This document shows positions 37,210 to 48,668 of a stretch of 64,000 nt of DNA, piece by piece. The notes under the pieces are model-generated. The model was not told where the DNA came from and did no database searches. It was given only the letters and a program-made list of their open reading frames with translations. Within the stretch, counting starts at the first letter, position 1. Each line of letters opens with the position of its first letter. Source of the stretch: Carallia brachiata. Its lineage: Eukaryota > Streptophyta > Magnoliopsida > Malpighiales > Rhizophoraceae. The translations under genes were made by a program, and so were the position numbers. The stretch covers positions 1,705,908-1,769,907 of the forward strand of contig JADCRB010000067.1 of NCBI GenBank assembly GCA_021464245.1. Reading direction: 5' to 3'.

Positions 37210-39776
37210 TTATGTAAGTGACATGCCCGTCTTGAATTTTGGGCTTGCTCAGATGCGTTAGTTCTTGGAATTTCACAGCAGAGATGTTCTATGTGGAGCT
37301 ATGAACGTTTCAAGCCAGGAAATGTGTGAATTTCCAGCTTTAACCAGAAGAAGAGGAAATCGGCATGCCAGCAAATGGGGGTGACGTCGTGCCCATGAGC
37401 CCTGGCAATGAAATTTGGTTTCTTTTTTCTCCCATATCAAGCTAATGAAATCGAACTAATGGTCGCATTCTTGTATCCCATGTACGTCTTCTAGAAGCTA
37501 TATTCGGTGTACATAAAATTTTGTTTATCTAGTATTTATTGCCTAAATCGATAGCCAAAGTTTTCTCTTTCTTCAGACATGTTTTTTGAAACGCGGTTAT
37601 CTTATTATTTTTTAGATTTTGTGACAGATCTATTAAATTTTAATTTCTTCAAAATTTCATCAAATTCTTGATTTCGCTTTTTGATTTCATAGTCTTGTTG
37701 GTAAGATTGAAACTATGTAAAAATTATTCGAAAACCTTTTGTACGAGCTAAATGTGCAGAAAAGTTGTGTGTCCGTTTGACGCCCAATTTCAACTTCTCA
37801 AATGTAGTAGTCACGAGATTCTTTTTCATTTCTTTTTGGACAAGAATTTTCATTTTCTTTTACCAAAAAAATCGCAAGGTCGAAAAAATCGCGAAATTAC
37901 AATGGATGAGTTTTATCATGTTAGAATCTTGCATTATACTAGTTGAGGTAGTAATTTGACGATAATTTAATAATAATTTGACGGTAATTTAACGTGTTTC
38001 TTTTACTCTTAACTTGAGTTCGAGTTTTTTGGTTTGATTGTTGAATTTGACCAGTTTAATTGTATCCTTCGTGTTCTGATTCTAGAAGAAGATTTATTCA
38101 AGTTCAACAGTATTCACATGGTGAGTTTCTTCGTATAGATTGAATTAAAACCCGTCAAAAATTCTTCTCCACTTTTCATCCAAGTTTGATGTAGCAGTAA
38201 TGTTACGGTATGCTGTCGATCAATTCGATTAGACACGGCGGGTCTAAATTAATTTCTATGTCACGTTTGATGAATATGCATAACAATTTCCACGAAACTA
38301 AAATATAATAATTCCTATGTTGATGAATACATAATAAGACGGTTGGTTTGGGTCACTCTAGATGGCTTTTGTATTTTGTTTGTTTTTGCATTCTGATTGT
38401 TCGAAAAAAGAAAAAACAATTTATAATGCCGGGTTACAGCAATTTCTCCGAAACTAAAATAATTTGGAGGAAAACATGTGAAATAGGAACAAAACGCGGA
38501 AAGCAAAACCGAGTAAATTGTATCGAACCAGAAGGTACAAGAAACGCGGAGATCAATAGTCAATGTGCCGAGGAATCTTTTCAAATTGAAGAAAATTGAT
38601 GTTTTAGAGCAATTTCCCTCGAAACTTAAATGACAATAAAACAGAAGTTGATGGAATGTGAACCAAATTTGAAACTCCAAGCAAGTTTTAAGATGTTTGC
38701 TTGGTCATCTCTTTTGGACAATGAAAACGCGTAGTAAATTAGTTGGGAAATCTCATAATTAAATTGTGTTTTTGTTTTTGTTTTTTTTTTTGGGTCCATG
38801 TAATTGATCCCTTGTATTTGATGTGAATTGTTTTTTTTTTTTTGTTCAAAAAAAAAAAGTCAGGCAAATCATATATCTTTTTATGTAATAAAAAAACATG
38901 AATAAAATCTTAGAGTTTGAGTAGATATCATGCGACATGCATCCAACTGTGAATTAGATCACAAGCAATTTACCATTGGATTGATGCATCTGGATGCGTT
39001 TAGCTAACCAAAAAAAAAAAAAAAAAAACTAACCAGTGGATGCATGCATGTTATGACTTATGAGACATGCCACCACGTCCCACATCGTCAACATTATATT
39101 TTCCCAAAATTATATATGATGCGTTGGTTGATGAAAGAAATACATACGCCTCATTAATCAACAAGTGAATTTTCTTTTTCTTTGTATTCCATCTATATGT
39201 AATGTATTACAAAAAGTTAAGTACAGAAAAGTACAAACAGACCATGCTTCAATACAAACATCTTTATTTAATTGTACTTTTAACTAGAAACACAAGTATT
39301 TATCTAATCCCACTTAGGTACATTACTTGTTTCAAAAGAAAAACATGACATTATGATTTTACATGCTTGACTAACAGCATGATAACAAAAGGAAAAGTTC
39401 AAGCATAATTAAGAGATTAAAATTGAACGTCCAAATTGACTGCTGGAAGGAGAACACTGCCACTATCTTAACTGAAACTTCAAAAACTCCATGCCACTGC
39501 AATTCACAATGTTCAAGGCTAATCTCTGTTACCATTTTCAAGAGGAAAACAAGAATTCCCTACAAAAGGAATCAAACCATTGTAGTGATAAAAGATGTGT
39601 CTTTTTCACTGAATTTGAGTTTGATCTGCACTTTCCTTCTTATTTTGTCGTCTTTTTAATGATAGCCTATCATCTCAAAAATTGAAATCCCTGTAAAAGG
39701 AAAGTCTAAAAGTTTTCTCATATTTTAAATTTTGACGCCCCATTTGACGAGATTTAATTTTAAGGCGGATTAAAGG
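37210..39776. other. Intergenic DNA between UTP10 and the ankyrin gene, copy A
   Basis: It contains the UTP10 3' untranslated region (to about 37,560 by the extent of non-AT-rich sequence) and the 3' flank of the minus-strand ankyrin gene. Nearly all of it is duplicated at 56,769-59,239. From about 39,160 to 39,420 the two copies differ completely, with a different sequence in each. Open frames here (up to 121 codons) are not conserved between the copies, so they are not genes. Confidence 0.7.
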
Positions 39777-41535
39777 TCAAACTTGCGCCATCCGATTGGC
39801 TGTAACTCCCCACTTTGGCCTCAGCCGAGAAAACAAACATTTTGCTATAGCAGTTACTGCTGTTCCCAATAAAATGAAGGTTATGGCAAATAACCACACA
39901 AAACTGGAGCCGGGAACTTCGCAGGAGCCGATTCTTACAGAGAATTTTGGCAGGATCTTGCGAAGAATAAGAATGTAAGCAGTGAACGCCGTGGCCAAAA
40001 CGGAAAAAAGAACTGTCCCAAAAGGGAGTGACCAAATCAAAACCACAATTGTGACCATACTCAGCAGGACTCCAATCGTGATGCACACCGTGAGGTAGAA
40101 AATGGTTGGCAATTGACCAGATATCACCCCCATGAAAAAAAACGTTGCATTCTTCCTAGAAGTCCCTTTGGAAAATCCTCGAGGCAGATTGCAAATGACC
40201 GTGAAAGCCGCCCCAACGATCATCACTAGCACCACCAAGAGAACATTCCTTGTTTCCAATGTCCACGATGAGAACAATCTCGCTTTAGATGGACAAGGAA
40301 GTGTTGCCATGGACTGCGAGGTAGACGGCATCTGAGGACTGAGCGAACGACCTTCAACTGCACCAGCCTCCAGGAGAATGTGGCCAATTTTGCGAGCGGC
40401 TTTGTCGCGATGAATTTGGTTATTTTGGTAGTACACATCCAAGGCTGTGCAATCGTTGTTGTTCAAAGAGTTGATGCGCAGAACTACTCGCCTTGTTGAA
40501 GTAGAAGCATCAGGGAGCAGCAGTTGCACAATCTGAATTTCCGTTAATTAATTAGTTCCCATTAGTTATCAATTGAAAATTTCCATCATATCTCAAAGAA
40601 AAATACTTCATTTCATTTCAGTGATTGTTATCTCCATGTCATATGTCAGCAGTAATATTGTCTTAATATGTGGCCACCTTAAGCATTCCAGGCTCAAAGG
40701 GTAGTTGGGATGCTTTTCTTTCTTTCTTTGTTTTTTTTTTTTGCATAAAAGAAGAGAAAATACAGTGTCTCGTAGTCCTGTCAAGTGGATGTAAATTTAT
40801 ATCTCGTAATTATGCATCTAAAATGTGTAACGAATGCAATGTGTAAATATGCATTAAGTGTTGAGTCATGTAGTTCTTTAAGAAATTTAAGCGGGAGAGA
40901 AACGAAAGGAGGGATGAGGTAAAAATATTCACCCTGGTTAGCTTGTTGGCTGTTGCAATGTGCAAGATTGTATTGCCCTCACTGTCTTGCCTGTTGAGCA
41001 AATACTCTATCTGTAGCTTCTCAATCTCCTCAACTAAAACTTCAAAAGCACCGCACTGATAGTTCTTCACGGCAAGGTGAAGAGCCGTCTCTCGGTGGGA
41101 TGTCAGCCTTTGAAGCGACTCCGGACATGCATCGACCAAAACCCTTATTGCTTCCTCGTATCCTTTCACGACACATATATGCAACGGAATCATAGACAGG
41201 TTGTCCTCGACAAGACAAGCTTGGGGATCCACTTCCACCAGTAACTTTATGAAGGAAACATCTCCATTGTCGGAAGCTAAATGCACGACGGTGTATGATC
41301 CATGGTGGCCGTGCTTATTTTTCGTTCCGACAAGTTGGGGCTTTCTTCTGGCAATCTCCTCCGCGACCCGGAGACTGCCGTGCTTGTAAGCAATAAATAA
41401 AGGGTTCTCCCCAGATATTCTCTCAACAGCTTCCAAGAGGTCAGGATTCGTTGAGAGTAAAGGCACGACCAGATGAATATAGTCTTTAATGATAGCATCC
41501 AGGAAGAATGCCGCCAAGTTGTCGGATGGCATCAT
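39777..41535 (-). CDS. Ankyrin-repeat membrane protein, PGG/ITN1-like (copy A)
   Basis: Two exons (minus): 41535-40933 and 40532-39777, joined in phase 0 (AGG, then ATT), giving 452 residues. The N-terminal half has ankyrin repeats (ENPLFIAYKHG, VVHLASDNGDVSFIKLLVE, MIPLHICVVKGYEEAIRVLV, ETALHLAVKNYQ, GNTILHIATANK). The C-terminal half has about four hydrophobic segments beginning with the PGG-domain region (ETRNVLLVVLVMIVGAAFTV). In this family ankyrin repeats face the cytosol on a plasma-membrane protein; Arabidopsis ITN1 and ACD6 act in salt/ROS and defence responses. The motif PGG itself is replaced by PRG. The ATG at 41,535 (a second follows at once) is chosen because an in-frame stop lies upstream. 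Substrate and partner are unknown. Confidence 0.85.
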
Positions 41536-41630
41536 ATTGTTGGGATAGGTAAGACAACCTACTATTTCTGGGCTCTTCTTGAATCAATATATTTGTCTTA
41601 CTGATAATCCACCATGAAAGAGGAATTCGT

Positions 41631-41637
41631 TTATATA
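41631..41637 (-). promoter_or_regulatory. TATA box of ankyrin gene copy A
   Basis: TATATAA on the minus strand lies about 100 bp upstream of the ATG, a normal plant spacing. The aligned site in copy B reads TTATTAA, see findings. Confidence 0.55.
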
Positions 41638-41933
41638 ATTTTTGTTTTTTATTTGGTGAAGGGGAGGGATGAGTCACAGCTTAGTCAACAACGTTTATTT
41701 GGTGTGGGCCTTGTTCTAACAACCTAATAAACAGGCAGCTGCGAAGCAGCTTAGCCCGTCCGTGCAACATTGTAACTTGTCAGCTGCGAATAGCCTAGAT
41801 CCACGTGTTGAATTCAGAAAAAAACTGTTGGTGCTCTCCTTCTAAATCTTTTTAACAAATGGATTTTGACTTTTGGGGCATTGAACAGAATTTAAGAGAG
41901 CAAGACTCCTGTGAGTACGTTTGCCTTTCTTTT

Positions 41934-41965
41934 TTTATTTTTATTTTTATTTTTATTTTTATTTT
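41934..41965. repeat. (TTTTA)n microsatellite
   Basis: About six units of TATTTT/TTTTA run directly into the left arm of the Mutator-like element. Confidence 0.85.
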
Positions 41966-42846
41966 GATTAAATGGACCAGACCCACCTGTAGGTTGATCC
42001 TTTTGCATCCAATCTCCTTATAGTTTGAATTTCTATTACAAAATACTTGCAGTTTATAAGTTTGGCAATCAACCCCTTCTGTTACTAATCCGTTAACTTC
42101 ATTAACGGACGTATAAGAAATCGAGGTAATTTTTTACTATTGAGATTATTTTCCAAAGAACAAACTTTTATTATTATTATTATTTTTTTTAATTTTTGCA
42201 GGCTTGCGTGGGTATTCCTAGAATTGACTTCGATGATGACTTGGCGGGGAACGAAGGCTTGCCGTGGAGTATAGAGCTCCAACGAACCCGCAAATATCCT
42301 GAAATTTTGGGGTACTGCTGGTTCCTCTGTTTCCACCAGAAGAAGCAGAAGAGGCGAATGAAAAGGAGGAGAGAAGGCGGCAGCGCAAGCTGAGGTCCAT
42401 GTGGGTTTTTTGGCGGTACACAATTATTTGTCCAATTATCAACCTGTCAAGTGTAGATACATGACCACGCAGTACACAAACAGACTCGAGAGGAACTACC
42501 GTAGCAGAAAGTTAAGCAAGCGGCACAGATATGAAAGCAAGAGGGGAAGAAGCTCTAATGAAAACGAAAGATGGGTTTGGAGATAAAATGGGAAAATATT
42601 TAAAAATACTAATAATAATAATGGCAAAGATTTGCTTGTCGTTGCTGAAGGACCGAAAGGCACCAAATGAAATTTTGTTAGTTGACGTTCATTTTGTTGA
42701 ATTTCGTTCATGAAATTAACGGATTAGTTACGGAAGGGGTTGATTGTCAAACTCATAAGTCACAAGTGTTTTATAATAGAAATTCAAACCATGAGGAGGT
42801 TGGATGCAAAATAATCAAATCACAGGTGGATCAGGTGCATTTAATC
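41966..42846. mobile_element. Non-autonomous TIR transposon, probably Mutator-like, absent from copy B
   Basis: Inverted arms of about 145 bp at 41,966-42,110 and 42,704-42,846 match well when one is reversed: both contain GATTAAATG, CCACCTGT, TTTTGCATCCAA, GTTTGAATTTCTATTA, AATCAACCCCTTC and TAATCCGTTAA. Copy B of the duplication lacks the block. Long arms and a non-terminal unique centre fit a Mutator-like or Pack-MULE element. No transposase is present and I see no clear 9-bp target duplication, so the exact ends are uncertain. The centre (about 42,190-42,600) has balanced base composition unlike the arms and could be captured host DNA; its frames match nothing I know. Confidence 0.65.
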
Positions 42847-45770
42847 TCTATGTTTTTCCTTGAAAAAAAATAACTATTTGACAACAAATTTTCATGATAA
42901 AAACCAACCACACAATAAAGATTTTGTTATAGATTATGGTAACTAATCGTGTAAAAAAATAATTATGACATCTTGAACGTTGAGGGGGGAAAGAAAAACT
43001 AGCTAGGACCTTATGGTACAATTTAATGAGCTTTTATTGGTGTTGAGAATGGATAGGTAAAAAAAAAATCCAATTAGAAATTCCCTGTACATCAACGGGT
43101 TTGATAAGAAAAAATGCGTTGAATCGATTACATACATTTATAGCTGGGTCCAGAAAATTTTGTTCCATAAATCGATCTTTAGTGGATTTTCTGGGCATGT
43201 AATTTACCGGATCTTTTTTGTGACAGTAATTTACTAGAATTCACTGTAACAACTCTTATGAATTTCCTAGGGCCCAATTCTCAAAAAAAAAAAAAAAAAA
43301 AAAAAGTGTTTGAGAGATTTTTATTTTGATTCCTTTTTTAATTGAGTGTAACTTACTCATAATCTTACACCAAACAATAAGTGAAATCTACTTAAATAAA
43401 AAATTAAAAAATAATATTTAAATAATATTAAATCATAAGTTTATTTTATTCATAAAAAAAAGAGTAAAAATTAGTAAACATAGCCTTGAGTGCTTTTTAG
43501 TTGTTATTAATTTCGCCACGACTCCACAGGAAGGCAGGCCGGTTGCCTTTGGTTTATTAAAGTTGTATTTGATCGGAAATAGTAAAAGAAACTGCCCGGA
43601 AACCATCACACAAAACAATAAGGATTGCACATGGCTATGGTGTAGAGATTTTCTTGATCTGTTTCTTTTAGTAAAAGAAAACTGCCCGGAAAATGTACTC
43701 TTCTATTCAACAGAAAAATTCTCAATTTTGACCAAAAAAAAGAAAATTGTCCTTCAATTTCGTTCCATTTTCCACTCGCTTTACGACGGACAGACATGCC
43801 ACTTCTCATACCTTTGGTTCATAGTTGACTTTGACCATAATTAAGACCCCCATTGGAACAGAAAGTCTGAAATTTCTAAGTCTACTACAAGATGTTGGAG
43901 AAAGATGGTCCACAGACCGAGGGTGAGTATCACTGAGATTATTATTATTATTTTGTCAAAAAATTATAACGTGTGTACAGTTAAGTATAACATGTGCAAA
44001 TAATATTTATGAATGCTATAAACACATTCTATGCACATAATTTTTTTTTTCTTGTTAAAAAAATGGGTGAAACCCACCAGAGAAGCACCTATCTCCTTTT
44101 TCTTCCCTTTCTCTATTCGTCACCTCTTATGATTTCTATTCAATATAGCATCGTGAAGAAAAAACATTTTCTTGGACTTCATCTTGAATATTTTAATATC
44201 TAATTCTTAAAAAAAAGTATATAATTTATAAAAATGTAGAGAACTACCATATTGTGTAATAGACAAACTTTTTAATGGACAAATAAAAAAAAAGAACCTT
44301 TTCTTTTAAAATAAAATAAATTATAAATATGGTGACTTGAAATATATTCTTGGACATGTACACTGTCCATAAATTCAATTTTAACAAGATATACAGAAGA
44401 TTAGAAGCATATGGTCAAAAGAAATAACAAAACAAAACAAAGATGAAGCACGCCTAAATCAGCAAATAAAGGGATTGAAGCAAATTCACCTACCAATATT
44501 TTGACTAGAAGTTTCGGCGTTCGATTTACGTTAGATTAGCAATACCATGCACGCCCTGGAACAATACAGGCCGCAGGAGGTATCCGCGTAAGAATAGTAT
44601 CTTCGTTCCCACCAATTATTGAATCCTATTTTCACTTGTTAAAACATAAAATCAGAATATACCATATTTGTGGGGGCTTGGCTATCATCTGGCAGGCTCC
44701 TTTTTCTTCTTATTATTATTTTTATTTTAAAAAAACGTCTTCAATTGAGCATCGGATTGCGTGAAACCGAAATTAGTGGATTTTAATATTATTTGATGCG
44801 GACCCTTTAGAAGAAGAGTCTGCGTGTTAAGCCCAAAAAGGCCCAAGTGTAAGATCCGTTTCCATGGAAAACAATTTAATTCTCCAGCTCTAGTTCATGG
44901 GCATGAAAATCGGGTTGTGGAACAAAATGCTACACGGGAATTAAAGAGCTTACGATTGGAAGAAATCCAAACTAAGTATTGTTGGTTTGACATTAAATCT
45001 CAAGTCAAAATATTATTTTAAATTATCCTACTTTCTTTTCTAAGTTACATATTTCTTTTTTTTTTTTTTTTCGTGTGATTTTTAATCTGCATATTCACAC
45101 CTCAAATCCCAACATCTAACCAAAAAAAACTAAAGAAAAATGGACTATACTTGCAGAGATAATTGTAAGATTGATGCCTCTCAAAATACTGAATACTTTA
45201 AACGAATCTAATGAGCTATACACGGCAACAAAGTTTTCAAGACATCAAAAAGTCCAAGAGCGCGTTTCAAATTAGAATATTTCGATTTGATAACAATATA
45301 CGCTGAGGGAATTGGCAGGATCGAAACCCAAGCTAGTGCCGTCGACACGATGAAAACTAAAATGATGAGGGTTATCCCTTTTTCGAAAAAAAAAAAAAAG
45401 GTTGAAAAGAACAAAGTTTCTTTTGTTTCCTCCCATTTTATTTTTGACTATTTGTCAGTCATCGAACAACTGTCGTCGTCCGTTCTACCAACAAAAAAAC
45501 AAAAGTTCTCCAATCTATTGAGGAAAAAATTAGATTTTTAAAATTTTTTTGTCCGAATTTTTTTTGTAATTGTAGTAAGACTTTTACTATTTATAACTAC
45601 AGTAATATTTTTTTTAAAAAAAAAGAGAGAAAGACATATTATTGTTTTTTTTTATTGCAAAAAATTTTAGGGTGATTGCAAAAAATAGAAAGTTTATTAC
45701 AATAAAACAAATTTTTAGGCACAAAATATTTTTAAAAGTGTAATGACACTAATCTATCAAATGCTAGAGG
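42847..45770. other. Intergenic DNA, duplicated up to at least 44,512
   Basis: No gene is recognised. To 44,512 it matches copy B (62,790-64,000) apart from private insertions. It includes an A24 run near 43,280-43,304 and the AT-rich repeat at 43,316-43,480. A 65-codon frame at 44,824-45,021 is not recognised. Confidence 0.6.
43316..43480. repeat. AT-rich interspersed repeat, instance 1
   Basis: Shares the words AATCTACTTAA.TAAAAAATTAAAAA, ATAATATT and TTATTTTATT...AAAAA..GAGTAAAA with the block at 61,195-61,360. The two lie at different places in the two duplicate copies, so they are separate insertions of one dispersed family. Ends cannot be fixed. Confidence 0.55.
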
Positions 45771-47056
45771 TAGAGGTGGCAAACAAGTGAGTTGGGTCGG
45801 TTTCATGTTGGATTATTCGAGTTTTGAGTTATTTGGGTTTCAGATTTTTCGAGTCTTAGATTATTCGAGTTTCGACTTTATTCGAGTCTTGAGTCTATCA
45901 GATTTTGGGTTTATCAGGTTTTGAGTATTTCGGATCTCGGGTATTTCGAGTTTTGGATTACTTTAAGTTTGAGTCTGATTCGGGTAGGTCTTAGGTTAAT
46001 CCATTATATCATTTTTAACTTTTTTAAAATTAGGTTTACATGTTTTACTATAGTATTTAAACCAATCAATTAAAATGTGCATAATTTAAATTTTAATTGT
46101 TTTAAAATATCAAATGATATAATCTACACAATAATATTTATAATTAATATAATATACATTTAATTAGTAAGAAACACATTACAATTAGGTGAATCTTGTA
46201 ATACTTTACTTGCATTAAATGTTATAAGTATCAGGTTATAGTAATTATATACAATGTGCCTATTTAAGTATATTGACAAAATATTAATTAAAAATATGAC
46301 AAAATAATTTAAATATAAAGATGTGTTTTCTATTTTTTTCATTTTAGAGTTAGGTTACTTTTGATAATCACAATTCATATGAGAATTGAGTAAATTTTGG
46401 TTTATTTATAGTTTATTCACTTTGTTACTTAAAAATATTTATAAAAAAAGGAATTCATTTCATATTAGTTATATGAAAATTATTTTTCTTTCACTTTTTT
46501 TTAAGGTTTCTCAACAATGAAAAATTATTTTTATTTTAATTAATTTCTAACAATTTAACAACATTTATTAAAATTAAAAATTTGTTATATTTTTTTATTT
46601 TTTATTTTCTTTTATTCTATTCGGTATATAGTTATTTTGGATGTTGACTATATGAAGAATATATAAACTATATTAAATTTAATCAATTAGAAAAATTAAA
46701 ATTGAATAATTGATAATTGATACATGTAAACAAACAAATCGTATAATTATATAATAATCTAAATATTTAGAGAATAGTTAAAAAAATATTATTATTTGAA
46801 ATAAAAATAAATCAAATAAAAATTAAATAAAATTTTGGATTGGGTTAAGTTAAGATTTTTTCGAATTATTGGGAATTTTGGATTTTACGGGTTCAAGTTA
46901 TTGAAGTTTCAAATTACTTAAGTTTAGGGTTTTTTGAATTTCAGATTTTCTGAATTTTAGATTACTCGAGTTTCAGGTAATTCAGGTTTCGCATCATTCG
47001 AGTTTCAGACAAATTAAATCAAATAATTCAGATTAGATCAATTTTTGCCACTTCTA
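45771..47056. mobile_element. hAT-like non-autonomous element with subterminal repeats
   Basis: Left end TAGAGGTGGCAAA, right end TTTGCCACTTCTA: 13-bp inverted termini with one mismatch, in the TAGxGGTGxxAAA style of plant hAT elements. Flanks GCTAGAGG (45,763-45,770) and GCTTGAGT (47,057-47,064) agree at six of eight bases, the 8-bp size expected for hAT target duplications. Both inner flanks carry many copies of a TTCGAGTTT-type word alternating with GATTATT and GGTTTCAG, which resemble the subterminal motifs that hAT transposases bind. The 1.3-kb core is very AT-rich and has no transposase. Confidence 0.65.
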
Positions 47057-48005
47057 GCTTGAGTACAGCCACCAATTAGTTCCCTGATAGCTAGCCGTTT
47101 GGGACTCCACAGGAATTGACGATTGTGTACACGAAACTTGGGTGCACGAAATTTGGGCATCGAAGGCCCATCAGCCCAATGACCATTAATTTCGGGCCCA
47201 TTAGACAACTCAACTTTACCCACTGATGTTTTATAGGGTTAACCACTTAGTTTATCTGGGTGGTCATTTGTCTCTTTGGTTAGAGCGAGGTGAGACTTCA
47301 AAATTCTACCTTCCTCATCCCCTTCTTAAGTATAAACTCTTCAATTCATCATCAGTTATGGAAGTTGAAAAAATGACTACAAATCCCATTTGATGTCCCT
47401 ATCCGGTGATTAGAACCCAAAATAATTCAAGGGATACTGTTGCAATCTCAACTTTAACCCTAAAATCTTCTCAAGGGTTCTCAAAATATGAAGTTTGAGA
47501 CTCATCAAATCCAAATAACCTAAAATAGAAATCTCAACTTTATTGAGTTACAATTATGATTTGTTATATTAATAACAAATTCCTCCTTTTTCAGACATCT
47601 GCAACGTTTGTGGGAGCCTAAACATAGCCTTTTAAGGCATAATTCTAAAACAGTGAAATTCAAGTCGTTTGACGAGATATTATTTTTTTGGCTTTGGGCA
47701 TGGGTCAACGTCCAACAAAGGACAAATGCAAGCTGCCAATAATGTCGATCAAAGAAGGCCCCACCTGAAACATGGTAGCCAACAGCAAACAAGGTAAAAA
47801 TAGCATGGATTGGAAACATAGGCCGGCCTCTTTCATTACAGGTATGGACGCAATGTGTTGGACCCCCCCGGCCTATGGTACCAACTCATTTATGAGATCA
47901 AACAACCACTTGTAATGCAGTAAAGTTTTTGTGCTAGACATAGCTTCCGCCTTCCGGATGTTATATGCAGAGGTCAGGATTCGGTCAAGATTCCAAAGGT
48001 TTTCC
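47057..48005. other. Intergenic DNA left of duplication copy B
   Basis: No gene is recognised. It contains several GGCCCA/TGGGCC words near 47,160-47,200 and a 99-codon minus frame (47,520-47,819) starting MFPIHAIF that matches nothing I know. If the duplication is simple tandem, this is the right end of copy A and should recur beyond the right edge of the window. Confidence 0.5.
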
Positions 48006-48070
48006 CCCAGCATCTCTGGCAAATCATCCGGAAATCCCATTTGTTGAGGAATTTGATGAATTGTTGGTCT

Positions 48071-48075
48071 TGTGC
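48071..48075. repeat. Target-site duplication TGTGC, left copy
   Basis: TGTGC here and at 56,345-56,349 flank the LTR element. The uninterrupted site in UTP10 exon 38 reads GTGTGCATTGG, so one TGTGC was duplicated on insertion. Confidence 0.85.
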
Positions 48076-48513
48076 GTTATGGTCAGGATCGGTTCTATGG
48101 CCTTGACGACCACTTTGGTTGCGAGCAAGCTATGTTGAACGGTTTAAGAACAATGAAGCTTGAATTGCTAGAAAGCAATTAGAAAATTTTTGTGGAATAA
48201 TTGATTGATGCCTTTATTCTTCTTCATCTGAGTCTTATATAGACTCTTGTACACTAGAAAACAAACAACATGTGCACTGTCCACAACGTACAAAACTAAC
48301 GGGAAGTGGGAAACATGGGAACATAGAAACATGAAAGCTAAAAATTAGTGCATGATTACTAGGGAGTGGGGAACATGGAAACATTGAAACATGGGATCAT
48401 GGGAACTAAAAACTATGGATAAAATTCTGCAACAATAACTAACTGTGAAGACCAAGTCTCTACGTTGGCACCAATGAACGTGGGGCATCCTACAATAGAG
48501 CTGGTTTGTATCA
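48076..48513 (-). repeat. 3' LTR of the chromovirus
   Basis: 438 bp, matching the other LTR with about 7% mismatches by eye plus a 12-bp deletion near 48,127. The first T of the expected TG terminus is missing next to the TGTGC duplication. It ends GTATCA at 48,513. A TATATAG word near 48,236 is shared with the other LTR. Confidence 0.9.
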
Positions 48514-48525
48514 TTCCTTCCCCCT
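48514..48525 (-). other. Polypurine tract of the chromovirus
   Basis: On the minus strand AGGGGGAAGGAA directly precedes the 3' LTR (TGATAC). It begins within the stop codon (TAG) of the polyprotein. This purine block is the standard plus-strand primer of LTR elements. Confidence 0.85.
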
Positions 48526-48668
48526 AAAGAGAGTCATTGTCCTCAAGGATTGCAAAGTTTGGGAACTCTTGGCGAAAGGTTGACAGATCAACCCAGGTAA
48601 CATCATTTGGGTCAACTCCTTGCCACTTAACAAGCATTTCTTGCTTCTGTCCACATCCACGAGTGTCA
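48524..48668 (-). pseudogene. C-terminal chromodomain of the gypsy polyprotein
   Basis: The minus strand from about 48,668 reads TRGCGQKQEMLVKWQGVDP, then NDVTWVDLSTFRQEFPNF and a stop at 48,524-48,526. The VKWQG...TW.D...F...FP pattern is the chromodomain of plant chromoviruses, thought to guide insertion into marked chromatin. Confidence 0.8.

Larger units (their letters stand above)
36721..44512. repeat. Segmental duplication, copy A
   Basis: From CCCAGCATCTCTGGC inside UTP10 exon 38 onward, this DNA matches the block starting at 48,006. It covers UTP10 exons 38 (most) and 39, 2.5 kb of intergenic DNA, the ankyrin gene, and the DNA upstream of it, still matching at 44,512 where copy B reaches the window edge. 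If the duplication is simple tandem, copy A runs to 48,005. Copy A privately holds a Mutator-like element (41,966-42,846) and an AT-rich repeat (43,316-43,480). Confidence 0.9.

Noticed and set aside
39796..40335. Plus-strand open frames within the ankyrin gene
   Set aside because: They are antisense to a well-supported two-exon gene and repeat in copy B only because the gene does.
42085..42423. 112-codon minus frame inside the Mutator-like element
   Set aside because: Part of it is inverted-arm sequence and the rest is unrecognised; kept only as a possible captured fragment, not as a gene.
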